Part shown: piece by piece, positions 12,147 to 24,396 of the stretch
Layout: every line of letters begins with the position of its first letter
Position numbering within the stretch: position 1 is the first letter of the stretch
Source: Chamaecrista fasciculata
Taxonomy: Eukaryota; Streptophyta; Magnoliopsida; Fabales; Fabaceae
Direction of reading: 5' to 3'
Assembly (NCBI GenBank): GCA_003254925.1
Contig: QANZ01054673.1
Location: 1-64,000, forward strand
Length of the DNA stretch: 64,000 nt
The notes under the pieces: model-generated
Database searches by the model: none
What the model saw: only the letters and a program-made list of their open reading frames with translations
Told to the model about the DNA's origin: nothing
Program-made: the position numbers and the translations under genes

Positions 12147-12668
12147 CAAGTGACAACCAGCATAAGCACGTACTCTGTGTCAACCAAGACCAGAAAAGAA
12201 AAAGAAAATTACCCTATTTTGAATGACCTAAGCTTATCTTTCATTTTTAAACCATGTTTCTTCCGCTGTACTTTGATTATATTTGACTCTAGAAGCTGCG
12301 ATGTCACACCATCTAACGCCAGCACTCATCTGTGTAATTTGTCACTGAGTCGTGGCTTGGGCCACCAACTAAAATGCATTTCACTTGCCAACTTGTTTCT
12401 CTTGTCAAATCCAGCCTTGGTTTATCCATATTTCCTAGGTTTAAGGTGATATTAGACCTGAAAGAAACTAGCAAAGAATTATGCAGCACCTATAATTCAC
12501 TTGGACAAATATTGAAGGTAAAATACTGCAAAATGCATGCTTTTATACATTAACAATCTCCAACACCTTGACACAACACTAGCAATGTAAATGGTCTTTT
12601 ATGCATCAAATAGATTATATAAGATAGCAAAAAAAGACCAAATAACAAGTTCCATTTTGGTCTGATCA
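12147..12668 (-). repeat. Gypsy-type LTR, high-coordinate part
   Basis: The end AAGACCAAATAAC...TTTTGGTCTGATCA at about 12637-12668 matches the LTR starts at 4368 and 4380. The adjacent CCCACACTT (12673-12681) is the complement of a polypurine tract. It continues the LTR begun at 8592. The join to that part is not clean: a TCTAGAAGCT block occurs on both sides (about 9612 and 12288). Confidence 0.5.
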
Positions 12669-12750
12669 AATCGCCCACACTTAAACCTTTACACTCTTGA
12701 GCAAAGCTACAAAGTAGAAAGAAAAACAAAGATGCAAGGGAGTTAAGGAC

Positions 12751-12755
12751 AACCT
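12751..12755. repeat. 5-bp target site duplication AACCT (left)
   Basis: AACCT directly precedes the LTR end at 12756 and is repeated exactly at 16710-16714 after the other end of the insertion. This defines one insertion event covering 12756-16709. Confidence 0.85.
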
Positions 12756-14871
12756 TGTTGGGAAATCACAGAGGGAGCGCAGCGGAAAATAAAAAAAAAA
12801 ACTTTATAAAACTAAAAGGCTAACTCTGTGATTCCTTCCAGGATCCACTAACTATGTTTATACTAAGTAAGAAAAGATGTTTACCTAGTTTCAATCGGTG
12901 ACTTATCGTGTTCGCGAATTTGAGAAGTCCACTGAGTGTCCTTCCTCTACCGGTGATCCACACGAGCAGTTTGGCAGATGCCTAGGTGCTAGCCTCCTTC
13001 ACTTCTTCCCAAGTGAATATAGGAACTCTATCTATGATTCTTGAATAATCAAGAAGTGTTCTTGATTATCAAGATTGATTGGGGCTAGGCGAATTTTCAC
13101 TCTCAATAGAAGCTCTAGGCGAAATTCTTGGTCTAACCAAGAATTGATGTGTGTTGTGAATTGTGTCTGAGTTAGGCGCCTAGTGCCTCTATTTATAGTG
13201 TTCTCATTCCTAGTTTTAGGGAATCCTAATCCAATTAGGATATCTCTAAGATATTGGATATCTTTTAGATATCTCAAAATATCTTTTGATTTATAATATT
13301 AAACTTAATATTATAATTCAAAAATAAAGGCCCAATTCGAATTTGACTATCCAAGATCAAATCTTGAGATCAAATCTTAATTTGCTCAAATCCTATTGGT
13401 TGGAATGAGTCATGAGAATTTGATTTTATAATTTAAATATTACTTTAATATTTAAATGATAAAGTCGACTTTTACCCTATCCCAAACTCTAAAATGCAAG
13501 ATCAAATCTTCCATCCCAAGAAAGGGGCTAGGCGAAATTCCCATGTAGTTTTGGAGGAATTTTATAACAACCCAAACTCCTTAGGTAGTTATAACTAATT
13601 CCTAACAATTTTGAATAAAAGAATTACCTTAATATCTTTTAATTCAAATCCTATATCTTTTCCAAAAGATATTTATCTTATCTTTATTTAATTAATAAAA
13701 ACAATTTCTATTAATAAAAATAAAGATAATGAGGCGCCACCCTCATCCTTATGTTTCCCAATTTTAGTGAATTTAATAAATCAATAATTCCCTAATTTTT
13801 AGGAAACTTATTTAATTTATTTATTCACTAATATTTTAATTGTAAAACTATTTAACAATTAATTTGAATTTAAATTTGTCCAACAAATTTAAAACCTCAA
13901 TCATAGATATTTATTTAAGACAAGATTTAATGTCCTAAGACATTTAACTATGTCCTAAATTGTGTCACCTAAGTGACTCACGAATTAACCCTAATTCGTG
14001 TCCCAAAAATTAGCATCTTGATCCTGCTCATGTGTGACCCAGCAGGCCTCACGTGAAGTTGGCAGCAAATCATCTTTATGATTCACAAGTTGTGAGCGGA
14101 CTCTAGCAAGCCATCACAACTACCCAAAACACGGGAGTTATCGCTTTAACGACTTTAACGATTTAACCTAAATACCACCTTGTCATAATTCCTATTGTCT
14201 CACGATATTTTGGTCATGGATCAGGCACGGGAATGTCATCCAAAATCCAAACCACAACTTTCTCGATTTCCTGAGTTAGTCCCAATTCCCAGCGTGGCCA
14301 CGCATTTCTTGGACAGACTCATCGAGGGCGCCAGTTAAATATCTCTCATCTTAAATGAGGGACAAAATCCCATCTTGGTCAACCACATTCCTTTGCACGG
14401 TAATCAACCAAACCCGTACCTAGCCTGTATGGCTACCCTGCTACGGGTAACGTTGGACTAGGCCAAAGTTTGACAACTACAATGCCGGAATAGTCAAGAC
14501 CTCAGGTCTAAGGCTATCGTGACAGGTGTACAGGAGAGGCTCGCTTATGACTAAACCCATGCAGGACTCTCCGGGTCGGTCCAGCAATTTGTAACCCTTA
14601 CAAAATTGCACCATGACTCTCGAGAAGCATCTAGTGCATGTATCTCTATACACCGAGGTCATGCTGGTCTTAGTTCATTTACGTTCCCACGTGAATGATC
14701 GACCAGGGACAGTTTTAGATTAATTATCTTATAATTAATCAAGGACGCTATCATAGTAAACACGCTAATAATATGATAACAACATAATTTATCTCTATAA
14801 ATTAATCAAAAATATATATGTTCAAATAACACATAAATAAAATGATTGGCCCTAGGGCACAATCTCCATCA
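12756..14871 (-). mobile_element. 3' LTR of deleted Angela-like copia element, subfamily B
   Basis: Read on the minus strand it starts TGATGGAGATTGTGCCCTAG at 14871 and ends GATTTCCCAACA at 12756, 2116 bp. The polypurine tract follows at 14872-14885. The central variable block and the last 150 bp match the LTRs at 36187 and 41110, not those at 1078 and 47713. It is flanked on its outer side by AACCT. Confidence 0.9.
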
Positions 14872-14920
14872 AACTCCCACTTGCTCTAGGGTACAATCAT
14901 TAATTAAATCGTTCCTACAC

Positions 14921-16578
14921 TTAGGTACATTCATCAATGCGTCTAATCCCCATCGACGTTACATGTCGTTCATGTACGACCCTCGCAAGAGGTTTTGTAA
15001 GAGGATCGGCAACATTATCCTCGCCTGCTACTTTACATATCTTAATATCTCCTCTATCAGCTATTTCTCTGACAAGGTGATAACGTCTGAGTATATGTTT
15101 GGTCCTTTGGTGGGACCGGGGCTCCTTAACTTGTGCAATAGCCCCACTATTGTCACAATATAAGGTAACGGGATCAGCAATGGACGGAACCACTCCAAGC
15201 TCAGTGATGAACTTCCTAATCCATACAGCCTCCTTCGCTGCATCTGATGCTGCAATGTACTCAGACTCCGTTGTAGAATCAGCAATCGTGCTCTGTTTGG
15301 AACTCTTCCAACTCACGCTGCCACCGTTCAGGAGAAACACATATCCTGACTGCGATTTAAAGTCGTCTTGATCGGTTTGGAAACTGGCGTCAGTGTAACC
15401 AGTTACACTCAACTCCTCATCAGTTCCACCGTAAACCAAGAACTCATCCTTAGTTCTTCTTAAGTACTTAAGGATGTTTTTGACAGCGGTCCAATGATCC
15501 TCTCCAGGGTCTTGTTGGAACCGGCTTGTCATGCTTAGGGCAAATGATACATCAGGTCGAGTACACAGCATGGCATACATAATGGATCCAATTGCCGAAG
15601 CATAAGGGATGCCACTCATGCGCCCTCGCTCAACAAGTGTCTTTGGACACTGTTTCTTGCTAAGGGTCAAGCCATGATTCATCGGAATGAATCCCTTCTT
15701 GGAATCTTGCATACTGAACCTTTTCAGTATCTTATCCAAGTATGTACTCTGACTCAATCCGAGAAGCCTTCGAGGTCTATCTCTATAGATCTTGATGCCT
15801 AGAATATAGGCAGCTTCTCCTAAGTCCTTCATTGAGAATGATTTTCCCAACCAAGATTTCACAATCTCTAAGGTTGGAATATCATTTCCAATGAGCAATA
15901 TGTCATCGACATATAGCACCAAGAACACAATTGTGCTCCCACTAACCTTCTTGTAAACACAAGGTTCATCTTCGTTTTGTGAGAAGCCAAACTCTTTAAC
16001 TACCTCATCAAAACGATGATTCCAACTCCGGGATGCTTGCTTCAATCCATAAATGGATCTCTGAAGCTTGCATACCTTCTCTGGTTCCTCTGGACATACA
16101 AACCCCTCAGGTTGTGTCATGTACACATCCTCGAGCAGCCTTCCGTTAAGGAACGCTGTTTTGACATCCATCTGCCATATCTCATAGTCATAATATGCGG
16201 CTATGGCAAGGAGGATCCTAATGGACTTGGCCATTGCAACGGGCGAAAACGTTTCGTCATAGTCTATACCATGACGTTGCGTAAATCCCTTCGCAACTAG
16301 CCTCGCCTTGAAGATGCTGACATTGCCATCCATATCTGTTTTCTCTTTGAAAACCCACTTGCACCCTACGGGTTTTACCCCTTCGGGTGGAGCGACCAAG
16401 GTCCATACCTTGTTGTCGAACATAGATTGCATTTCAGCCTTCATGGCTTCAACCCATTTCTCAGAGTTGGGATCTACGATGGCCTCTTGATAGGTGGTGG
16501 GTTCACCACGCTCCATGAGCAACACATCTTTGTTTTCAGTCACGAGAAATCCGTAATATCTCTCTGGCTGAAAACGTA
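14921..16578 (-). pseudogene. Ty1/copia pol fragment: reverse transcriptase and RNase H
   Basis: One uninterrupted minus-strand frame of about 540-550 codons. The RT domain carries MDVKTAFLNG (Asp at residue 126, counting from codon 16541-16543), the YGLKQ box near 165-169, and YVDD at 211-214. The RNase H domain carries GYTDAS with Asp at 385 and a TTESEY motif. All RT and RNase H catalytic motifs that I can place are intact. The frame starts abruptly: homology stops near 16578, where integrase should be, and gag, protease and integrase are absent. It is an internally deleted element that could not move by itself. The first Met codon is arbitrary. Confidence 0.9.
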
Positions 16579-16604
16579 ATAAGATAACATATAAATTAAT
16601 CTCT

Positions 16605-16709
16605 ATAATATGATAACAACATAATTTATCTCTATAAATTAATCAAAAATATATGTTCAAACAATAACATATAAATAAAATGATTGGCCCTAGGGCACAA
16701 TCTCCATCA
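16605..16709 (-). mobile_element. Stub of the 5' LTR (first ~105 bp)
   Basis: This matches the first ~105 bp of the LTR whose full copy is at 12756-14871, including AATATGATAACAACATAATT and the terminal GGGCACAATCTCCATCA. It is followed by AACCT, the same target duplication as at 12751. The remaining ~2 kb of the 5' LTR and the interior up to pol have been deleted. About 25 bases between pol and the stub (16579-16604) match neither partner cleanly. Confidence 0.85.
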
Positions 16710-16714
16710 AACCT
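16710..16714. repeat. 5-bp target site duplication AACCT (right)
   Basis: Exact match to 12751-12755. It confirms that the stub is the original outer end of the element. Confidence 0.85.
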
Positions 16715-18535
16715 ATCTAAGCACACAAGTTTGACTTGACCATGATAATCCTTACAATTGGAGAACCACAAAGTGAATGACCATGTAAGATAATTCAAAT
16801 AGACTCTTAATAGACCAACTAGAACTGTATCACTCTAAGCTCATCATATTGGGGTTTATTTCTCTCAAGTCCTAGTTAGACAAGATCTCCTACAATAAGC
16901 TTGTAGTAATTCTCTAAGCCTCCACTACAAGTGTTAAATCTATCCAAAATAAAGAGGTCTTTAAAGGGTTGTAATGATGGAAAAAAAAGGCCATATCAAA
17001 TGAAAGTGAGAAAAGAAAGGAAATTTGGTCTTTGACGTACAAAATTTCAATTTAGTATACTTGAAAACCAATACCTCATGAAATTCCCATCCTTCTTTTC
17101 TAAGCGAAATTTGCCAATCTTCACTTGAAGCTCATACATATAGAGTCAAATAGCACATGACTCGTCTCTTTTGCTAGTTAACTTTTCTCTTGTTTTTCTT
17201 TTTCTTTTGCAAGATACCTTTTTCTTTTATGTATATTTTTTTGAACATAACTGGCAAACCCAATCCTAAGAGGGATGAAAACAAAACGAGGACTATGGCA
17301 AAAACTTCTACTAAAGAAATGTTTATAGTCATATTTAAAACACCTAATGGAAAGGCTCAAAGGGACTAACAATGGATAATATATCTATGGTTTATGTTTG
17401 GGATAAAATTGCCTCTCACATTTAACATATTTAAAACACATAAAGCTTTAACCAAGAATTAAAACAAGTTCTAGAGAAAGTCAAGCTAAAGGACTAAGAT
17501 ATCTCTCATAAGTGGGAAATGGGCTTAAAGTTCCTACAGGGGTTATGGCACTCAAATTTGATCATAGAAAATCTAAACGATTTATCAAACATAAAAACTC
17601 AACTTTTGAAAGTTCAACAATTAATGGGGGAAAGCATGATAAAATCAAAGAAGTGAACCTAGAAAAATCATCACATGAACTCAAATGCATATAAGACTTC
17701 TAAATACTTGGCTAAGCCAAGGGACAAAAATAAAATAGCAAATTCAATGATCATAAAAACGTGATGGAAAAAAACAATTTTATCAATAAAAAGATGCATG
17801 CACTAAAGCTATAAAAAGAATTTATCAAGTTCAAGAAATAGACTAGCAGAGTTTATTACTCCCCCACATGTGAACATAGCTTGTCCCCAAATCATTAGAA
17901 CAAGAACAGAAAATAATCATTAAAAGTAAACACAAGAGGGTTTACCACTTCCCCACACTTCAGACCTGGAAGTGTCCTCAGTGCAGAGAACAACAGATGA
18001 AAAGAAAGGAAAAAGCAAAACCAGCACACCAAAAGGAACCAATTTATAATATATGCCTAACTGGGCGAATGCTGCAAAATATTTAAAAGGTCTCAGTTTC
18101 TTAGTTAGTAGGTCTGATAAAATACATATACAATCTAGAATCCACAAAGTTAGTCAAAATAGTCAGTTAGAAAATAGTTAGAGACAAAGATAAAGAAACT
18201 AAAAACTTTTCAAAAGCGGGAGAGGGCGGAATCACATCGCATTGTCATCGTCAAACAACTGCACCTGGCGCTCCGCAGCAAGTCTTCTAATGTGACGTCA
18301 AATCTGTCGCGATCGGGTAGTGACGTACGCTTGGAATTGAACTTGCTCGGCATAAGATTGAGCTTGCTCGGCCTGCATAGCCTGGAGCTGTGTCTGAATC
18401 TGCTCCTGCTATGCCTGGATAGACTACAAAAGTGATCACATGGTGTCATCTGGTGCAGTGTGTGGTAGAGTAGCATGGTCAGCAGCAGGAGGAAGATTTG
18501 GGATAGGTGGTGGAAAGCCGGGTGATCACGTTGTC
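16715..18535 (-). other. Gypsy element interior, decayed
   Basis: No intact gene. The left flank (12669-12750) and this region belonged together before the copia insertion. CCCCCACA and CCCCACACTT phrases near 17860 and 17950 resemble non-coding parts of Athila-like elements. The minus strand at about 18220-18530 reads as a Gln/Ala-rich gag-like tail with several stops (blocks such as QEQIQTQLQAMQAEQAQ). Confidence 0.45.
18220..18530 (-). pseudogene. Gag-like C-terminal fragment of gypsy (Athila-like) element
   Basis: The minus-strand translation shows a Pro-rich start, then a Gln/Ala/Glu repeat rich in QAMQAEQAQ and YAEQVQFQA. At least three stops lie in what otherwise looks like one frame. 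Plant gypsy gag-like ORFs commonly have such tails. No zinc knuckle is visible. The nearby LTR at 18536 is in the same orientation. Confidence 0.45.
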
Positions 18536-19340
18536 ATAATAAATCAAATTAATTATATAATTACCTTAGCCTCTAGTATAACTATATAATAATTATATAG
18601 TATAGTTCGGTTAACCAAGGGTCGATCGCTCGCGAAACTCTCGTGATGAAGCGCACAAACACAAGCGGATCGAATCTCTATTCTTTGCGAATGGTTGAGA
18701 AAATATGTCACACTTACTCAACCAAAGAAGTTGTGATGGTGAATTGTTAAGCATCTAATTAATAATGAATTTAAAATAATAATGAGAAAAATATACCTTT
18801 GGAGGGATTTATTAGATAGGCAATCATAGTTCAATAGAAAGATGGAATTATGTTTTAGTTGAGTTTCATACTAACTATATCCAATGATGATTATGCAAGT
18901 AAGCAATAATGCTAAATAATGTAAACATAATGTAACCTAATTCTTGATTCAAGAAATAAATGGCAAATATGCAAACAACTCGTAATTAAGTAGTGGTGAC
19001 TAATATAGAGTAGGAGATAGGCAACTCGAATTTCTTGGAAAATGCGAGAACATTAATTTATCAAAGTAAGGACTCAAGATAAGTGACAAATAAAATCTAA
19101 TAATAATGTATGAAAGAATTAAGAACAATCCCTAAACTAATTTGTCTAATATACCTCTTAAATTAAACATGAACCTATGTTTAATAGAAATACTGAAGAT
19201 GATCTCAACTGAATAGAGCAAGAACTTTTCAAGAATCAACACAATTATAAAATAATTGCATTATGGCAACTAAAGCAAGAACTTTAATTGCATTATGGCA
19301 AATAAAAAAAGATATGGCAAACTTTGTTTGTTTGATCATG
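18536..19340 (-). repeat. Gypsy-type LTR (5' LTR of the minus-strand element)
   Basis: It is homologous to 3387-4368 and 8592-9627: shared blocks run from about 18890 to 19230, such as ATCAAAGTAAGGACT and TTAATAGAAATACTGAA. Its low end reads, on the minus strand, GACCCTTGGTTAACCG and then TTAATTTGAT. The high end is tentatively the TTTGATCA near 19338. No target duplication matching the left LTR was found. Confidence 0.5.
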
Positions 19341-19477
19341 AAATAAACTATTCACTTTCGAGACCGATTTAATCTCGTTTATTGACAACTAAAGCTGATT
19401 AGAGAAATGACTTGTTAAAAGTAACTTATAGTCTAGACTCATCACATTTAAACTTAAATGAGATATATGAACACATT

Positions 19478-19566
19478 CAATAATTTGTAACCAATTTAAC
19501 AAATTATAAAAATATGTAAAACGAACCTAAAACAAATAAAACATTGAAGAACAATTTAAATTCTAG
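19478..19566. repeat. Partial copy of the 7740 MITE
   Basis: TTGTAACCAATTTAACAAAT...AATATGTAAAAC matches one arm of the fold-back at 7740-7964 and its right flank. The other arm is absent. Confidence 0.5.
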
Positions 19567-19700
19567 GGTAAATTACACAGAAGGACTCAGTGGTTTGACA
19601 CATTTTCAGATTGGGTCCCTGTGGTTTAAAAAGTTTCAAATTGGGGCATGTGGTTTGCTCCGTTAACAAAAAAGGGTCCTGAGGTATATTTTCATCTAAA
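19567..19700 (+). repeat. One arm of a GGGTAAATTACAC fold-back element
   Basis: It begins GGGTAAATTACACAG and contains TGTGGTTT repeats, like the TIRs of the elements at 30874, 53003 and 54459. No matching second arm is visible before the LINE at 20140, so it is a truncated or diverged copy. Confidence 0.55.
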
Positions 19701-20139
19701 ATTTGACGGAAATCTTGGCTAAAATACTATTTTAAGACCCTAACTATTAATTTTTATGCGTTTGACTCCTTATTTGTGAGAGAAGGACTTTGACATAAAA
19801 AAAAAAAAAAAGTTTCCTGGAAATGAATGAAATTTCACCCAAATTTTCTAGTTGCTCTTTAATTTCCAAAATCTTTGTCTGCTCATTGTCGAACTAACCT
19901 CTGTAAGGATCTATCTCCTCATCGTCACCAAGCGATTGCAGTGTCGCCGGCGAGGCACGACTTTTTTCCGGCAAAGTAGAGCTTTGTTTCTTGGATCTAT
20001 CTCCTCTGTAATTATCTCTTCCGAATTTCTTCTCAACAATTAGTTGTTGTAGATCTAGAACGAGAAATTGATTCGATATAGCAATGAGAAACGAAACCGA
20101 TTCTTGGAATCGAAGGATCTAATTTGTGAGCTCGTGTTA

Positions 20140-21231
20140 TAAGAGTCTTATGGGGGGATATTGAGAAGGGAGAATAAAGGTTGGAAGGTCATCTGAATGT
20201 GGAAAGGGCTGGAGAGAATAAAATTCTTCCTTTGGATGGTTGGACATGAAAGGCTTTGTACTAATGAGAGGCGTGCTAAGTGGTCTTCGTGTAGTCCTAA
20301 CTGCTCTATATGTGAGAACTCTATTGAGAATATTCTCCATGTGCTTTGTGACTGTCCTATAGCTAAAGATATTTGGATGAAAATTTTACCTGATGACAGG
20401 AAGGATGATTTCTTTGAGCTTGATAGTTAGAACTAGCTTATTTTCAATTTGAAGATGCCTAGAGTTGTTTGGTGGGACCAGTGGAGCTTGATTTTTGACG
20501 TTACTTGTTGGTTGATCTGGAAATAGAGGAACAAAGGAGTTTTTGATGAGAACTGGGTGCAACTGACTAACTGTATTATGGTGATTCAGAGATGGGTTGA
20601 CTGGATCAGGAACCAGTTTGATGTTGGGTCTTCGTTTGTCTCAAAGCCCAAGTCTTTGAGGATGATTAGATGGTATCCTCCGAATGAGGGTTGGGTGAAG
20701 GTGAATACTGATGGAAGTCTTTGCAGAGATCTGAATTTTGCTGCTTGTGGTGAGTTGATCTGGGACGAAAACAGTGTCTGGAATGGTGGTTTTGCTAGAA
20801 GGTTGGGTTTTTGTTCTGTTTTGGAAGCAGAGTTGTGGGGATTGTACGATGTGCTGAGGCTTGCGTGGGATTTGGGATTTAGGGAGGTTATCCTTGAATC
20901 CGATTCGTTGGGAGCGGTGGAGTTGATCTATGGTGCGATTGAGGAGAAGAAGGTTTGTGGTGGTTTGACGCATTTCATTCTTGACTTGGTACGAAGAGAT
21001 TGGAACGTTAGGGTTCTGCATACGCTTAGAGAAGGGAATCGCATGGCTGATGCCTTGGCTGGAGTTGGCATGAAGATGGAGCAATTTTGGGTTTGATGGG
21101 TTGAGCATCCTAATTGTATTAAGAGGCTTTTGTTTGAAGACAGTTTTAAGCCTTTATTGCCTCGTGATTTTTAAGTTTTTCTTTTGTCCTTTGGCTCTTT
21201 TTGAGCCTCTTGATTGTACCGAAAAAAAAAA
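20140..21231 (+). pseudogene. 5'-truncated L1-type LINE: zinc-binding RT tail and RNase H
   Basis: The 3' end of a non-LTR retrotransposon ORF2. The first part (about 20160-20430) is the zf-RVT domain: IKFFLWM, then C-x2-C spacing (CSICENS) and HVLCDCP. The second (20690-21096) is a plant RVT_3 RNase H domain with VNTDGS, ELWGLYDVL, ESDS and NRMADALA. The two parts are in the same frame but separated by three in-frame TAG stops (20428, 20434, 20524), so ORF2 is dead. A short 3' UTR ends TTGTACCG and an A-run at 21222-21231. The reverse transcriptase and endonuclease are missing, which is ordinary 5' truncation. No target duplication was found. Confidence 0.85.
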
Positions 21232-22476
21232 TTGACCATTGAATTTTTTTCAAACAAACTATATTTTCAAAAGCATGTTAAATTAGAAAAAGAAAACTAA
21301 TAATTATTAAGATAATCATTTTAAAATATGTTTTAAGCAAAAACACATTTTTCGTTTCTAAATATTATATTAATTTTTAATTTCATTCTTAAAGTTTATT
21401 TAATTTCAATATCCTCAAAATTTCACTTTTATTGATTTTCCTTTGCTATATAACTTTATCAAATAAACTAATAACATTTCACAACACTTATAATATGAAA
21501 TTGTTAAAATTAAATAAATTGACTCAAATTGAAAACTATGTAAAATCTACCATTAATTGATTTGATAGTGTCTGGATAAAAGATAAAATTAATCAAAATC
21601 TAAAATATTAGAGACAACTTATAGTAAATAAATTTGAAAATAAAATTAAAAATTGATATAAAATTTAAGGATGAAAAATAAAATTATTTTTTCTACATTG
21701 TCCTTTTTTTTAGTTTCTCATAGGTATCCTTCAATGAAGACAACTTTATTCGAAGCACCCTTGGACACTAAACGTAGACACAACCCCATTGACACTTTTT
21801 CTTACATTTTAATTCTTAAGTAGCCAACTTCCCAATCGAACTCTACAATCTAGTGAGTCAAGGGAAAAATATCTAAAACTCACCATGGCCGATGCTACCC
21901 TGCTTAAGTAAGATTTTAATCTGATAAGACAAATTCCAAACCAAAATAAAGCTCGAACAAGAAGTCCAGCAGGTAATCACCAGTGTCACCACTAGGGCAA
22001 AATGCCATTGGATGAGAAAGCAAACTCTCAAATTAGAAACGTAATTCGCAGGAGAATTCTACTTTTCATGAAGTGGAACTTATCATATATGCACTTTAAT
22101 TAGCATTTTCACCTTAGTATCTATCTCCATATGTATATAATGATGAAAGAGTTCAACCTTGGAAAATAACCTAAACAGACTTGAAGGCCAGAGATTAGAA
22201 ATATGAAGAGCCATAATACTATCTATATATCTCGTTTCAAGCAGTATGACATAAAACATTATATATAACCTAAACAGACTTATAAGAACAGAGATGAGAA
22301 ATATGAACAGCCACAATACTAACCTATATATCTCGTGTCAAGTAGTATGACATAAAACATCATATATAATTTATACATTCTCCCATTACTACAATTCAGG
22401 ATAGGAAATCTTTGTCCCCATCCCTCATTCTAAGAAAATTAGAAAGCCACCAAAACTGTGTAAACCAGCCCATATT
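21232..22476. other. AT-rich spacer, 3' side of the DUF1218 gene
   Basis: No gene seen. Fold-back-like phrases (TTTTAATTTCATTCTTAAAG near 21375 and its loose complement near 21650) suggest one old MITE. A local direct repeat of about 85 bp is present near 22160-22370 (AACCTAAACAGACTT...CAGTATGACATAAAACAT). The last ~100 bases are probably 3' UTR of the minus-strand gene. Confidence 0.4.
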
Positions 22477-23993
22477 TTAGACCTTTTCAAACTCACCACC
22501 TTGTTGATGATTATTGAAATTGGAAGTAGCCATCCCAAGGCCTTCGTTGCGATGCTTCTCCCAGCCACCAGTATCAGCCCTGGAATGTGCCCAATAGTAC
22601 AAAATGGAAGCCAACAAAGACAAGAAAGTCAAGGCAGCACCAGCTGCAAACACTCCTTTGCGAAGGGTGGCGCAAGATAAGTCGTGTGTGCCAAACACTC
22701 CTCGGTACTTTGTGTGGTATGCATTCCTTGCTGATCCTGCTAATAAGCATGCCTCTGCTCCCAGAAAACTGATCCTGATATTTGCAGTTCCAAGATTATA
22801 TCAATTTTCAATACCTCATCAAGAGGAAGAAGAAATTAACTTCTCTCCACAGAAATCCAGCAATTATCATTAGAAAAAAAAAACAAAAAAAACTGCAATC
22901 TAGCAGTGATTTGTCCAAGTTTCGGTCACTAATTTGAAAGAATTCACTCGTTTTTTATGCTGTTGGTTCTGAATAAACCTATTATTCAAAAGACCCTTCA
23001 GCTTCTTTACCCATAATTTGAGTCTTTGATAATGATATGGACCGCTTAAATATACAACATAACATTTAACTACGTAAGTACTACGATTAATTGACTGTGA
23101 TATTAGTCATTGAACAAGAAGAACTCTTTTCATTCAGGCGCTGACTACTACCCTCAAATGATTTGACTGAGTACCACTGACTAGTTTCATAGTGTTCACT
23201 TCTTTTTTTCCCTAAATAAACAAACCTATTGAAATTAGTCAAATTACCCTTCAGCTTCACTAGTTTCTTTTTTTTTTTTTTCCAATTTTCATGGACTATA
23301 ATAAAATTGTTTTCTTAACAGTGAAGAGAGATGGCATAAAAAGACAAATAGATGCATCCATCCAGAGCAGCATATCGGTTACAAAAAAAAGATTTCGCCC
23401 TAACTAACCGTATATGGTTAATTGACCCCTTTTTCCATAACAAATTCTTGTCTGTATCATGTTATTGGACCTAATTGATGATAGAAACTTACAAAAGCGA
23501 GCAAATGAGAAGCTAAGAAACCTAACGATTAAAGACTGAAGAAGAAGAAGAAGAAATTATAAATCAGTAAGATATACCAAGAGAAAATGAAGAAGAAGAT
23601 GGCGCAAGTAGTAGAACCACTAGTGACAAGCCCTTTGCCGAAACAGAGGCATCTGGTGACGCCGGAAACCACCGTCTGGCTCACCAGCAACAGCCCAAAC
23701 GCCGCCAGACCGTACACCGTGGACGCATCGGAGGCGTAGACGCAAAACGTTCTATCGTCGTACTCATCAGGCTCTATTTTCGCCTAACAAAACAACGAAC
23801 AACACGGTAAAATGGTACAGCTAGCGATTCTACTACACTTGCATAGATCTCAAATACATTTGAAGAAACAGAATCAGAAAGAGAGAGAGAGAGAGATTAC
23901 CGTGCTGCGACGGCGTTCGGCGCCGACGGCGAGAACGAAAGCTATGAGGTGGAGGGAGACGACGACGGCCAAAATGGGGACGGAAACGGCCAT
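22477..23993 (-). CDS. DUF1218 family membrane protein, three exons
   Basis: Exons are 23901-23993, 23578-23783 and 22477-22774 on the minus strand; all introns are GT-AG. The spliced frame is 597 nt, 198 residues. Exon 1 is a hydrophobic start (residues 4-25) that could be a signal anchor. Further membrane segments lie at about 55-72, 88-113 (crossing the second splice site with Trp100) and 140-161, giving the four-helix layout of DUF1218 proteins. Conserved-looking cysteines are at 45, 76, 78, 91, 109 and 134. The tail after 162 is polar. Plant DUF1218 proteins are endomembrane or plasma-membrane proteins; some affect secondary-wall lignin and vein patterning, but this copy's role is unknown. 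The start is the first Met, after a CT-rich 5' leader (24003-24065). The gene looks intact. Confidence 0.88.
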
Positions 23994-24002
23994 GATTGCC
24001 TC

Positions 24003-24065
24003 TCACAGATACTCTCAATTTCTTTTTCTTTCTCTCTCTCTCTCTATCTCTCACTCTCACTCTAC
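24003..24065 (-). promoter_or_regulatory. CT/GA-rich 5' leader of the DUF1218 gene
   Basis: A pyrimidine-rich plus-strand tract (purine-rich on the coding strand) of CTCTCT repeats lies just upstream of the ATG at 23993. GA-rich leaders are common near plant transcription starts. No TATA box was assigned. Confidence 0.4.
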
Positions 24066-24396
24066 TTAACTTCTTCACTTCACACACTGTTGATAAAGTT
24101 GCTGCAAATATCAGGGGAAAAAAATGACTAAAACCTTATTTTGATTCCTACTATTTTTCAAAAGTTTTAATTTCGTTCCTTATTATTAAATAGGTCATGT
24201 TTCTCTCATTTTCAAATTGAAATATGATAAAATTAGACTAATTAGTTACTATTTTTGACGAGTTTTTTTGATCAAGTTGAAATTATTTGGGAATGATGTC
24301 AAATTGGATATAAAAATTGACCCGTAAGTAGGCTCCTTGTTTCATAAAACTACTCATACATCTCAATTTTAGTTTAATTGTCAGAGTTACGAATAA
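24066..24396. other. Spacer upstream of the DUF1218 gene
   Basis: AT-rich, with the phrase ACTAAAACCTTATTTTGATT at about 24125. This weakly pairs with ATCGAAATGAAGCTTTGG near 24987 and may be the left arm of an old fold-back element. No gene seen. Confidence 0.35.

Noticed and set aside
14846-15371. Plus-strand open frames opposite the copia pol
   Set aside because: They are antisense shadows of the RT/RNase H frame; the minus-strand frame has all the domain motifs.
23812-24131. Open frames overlapping exon 1 and the leader of the DUF1218 gene
   Set aside because: They are in other frames or on the opposite strand; the spliced DUF1218 model gives a full-length family-sized protein.
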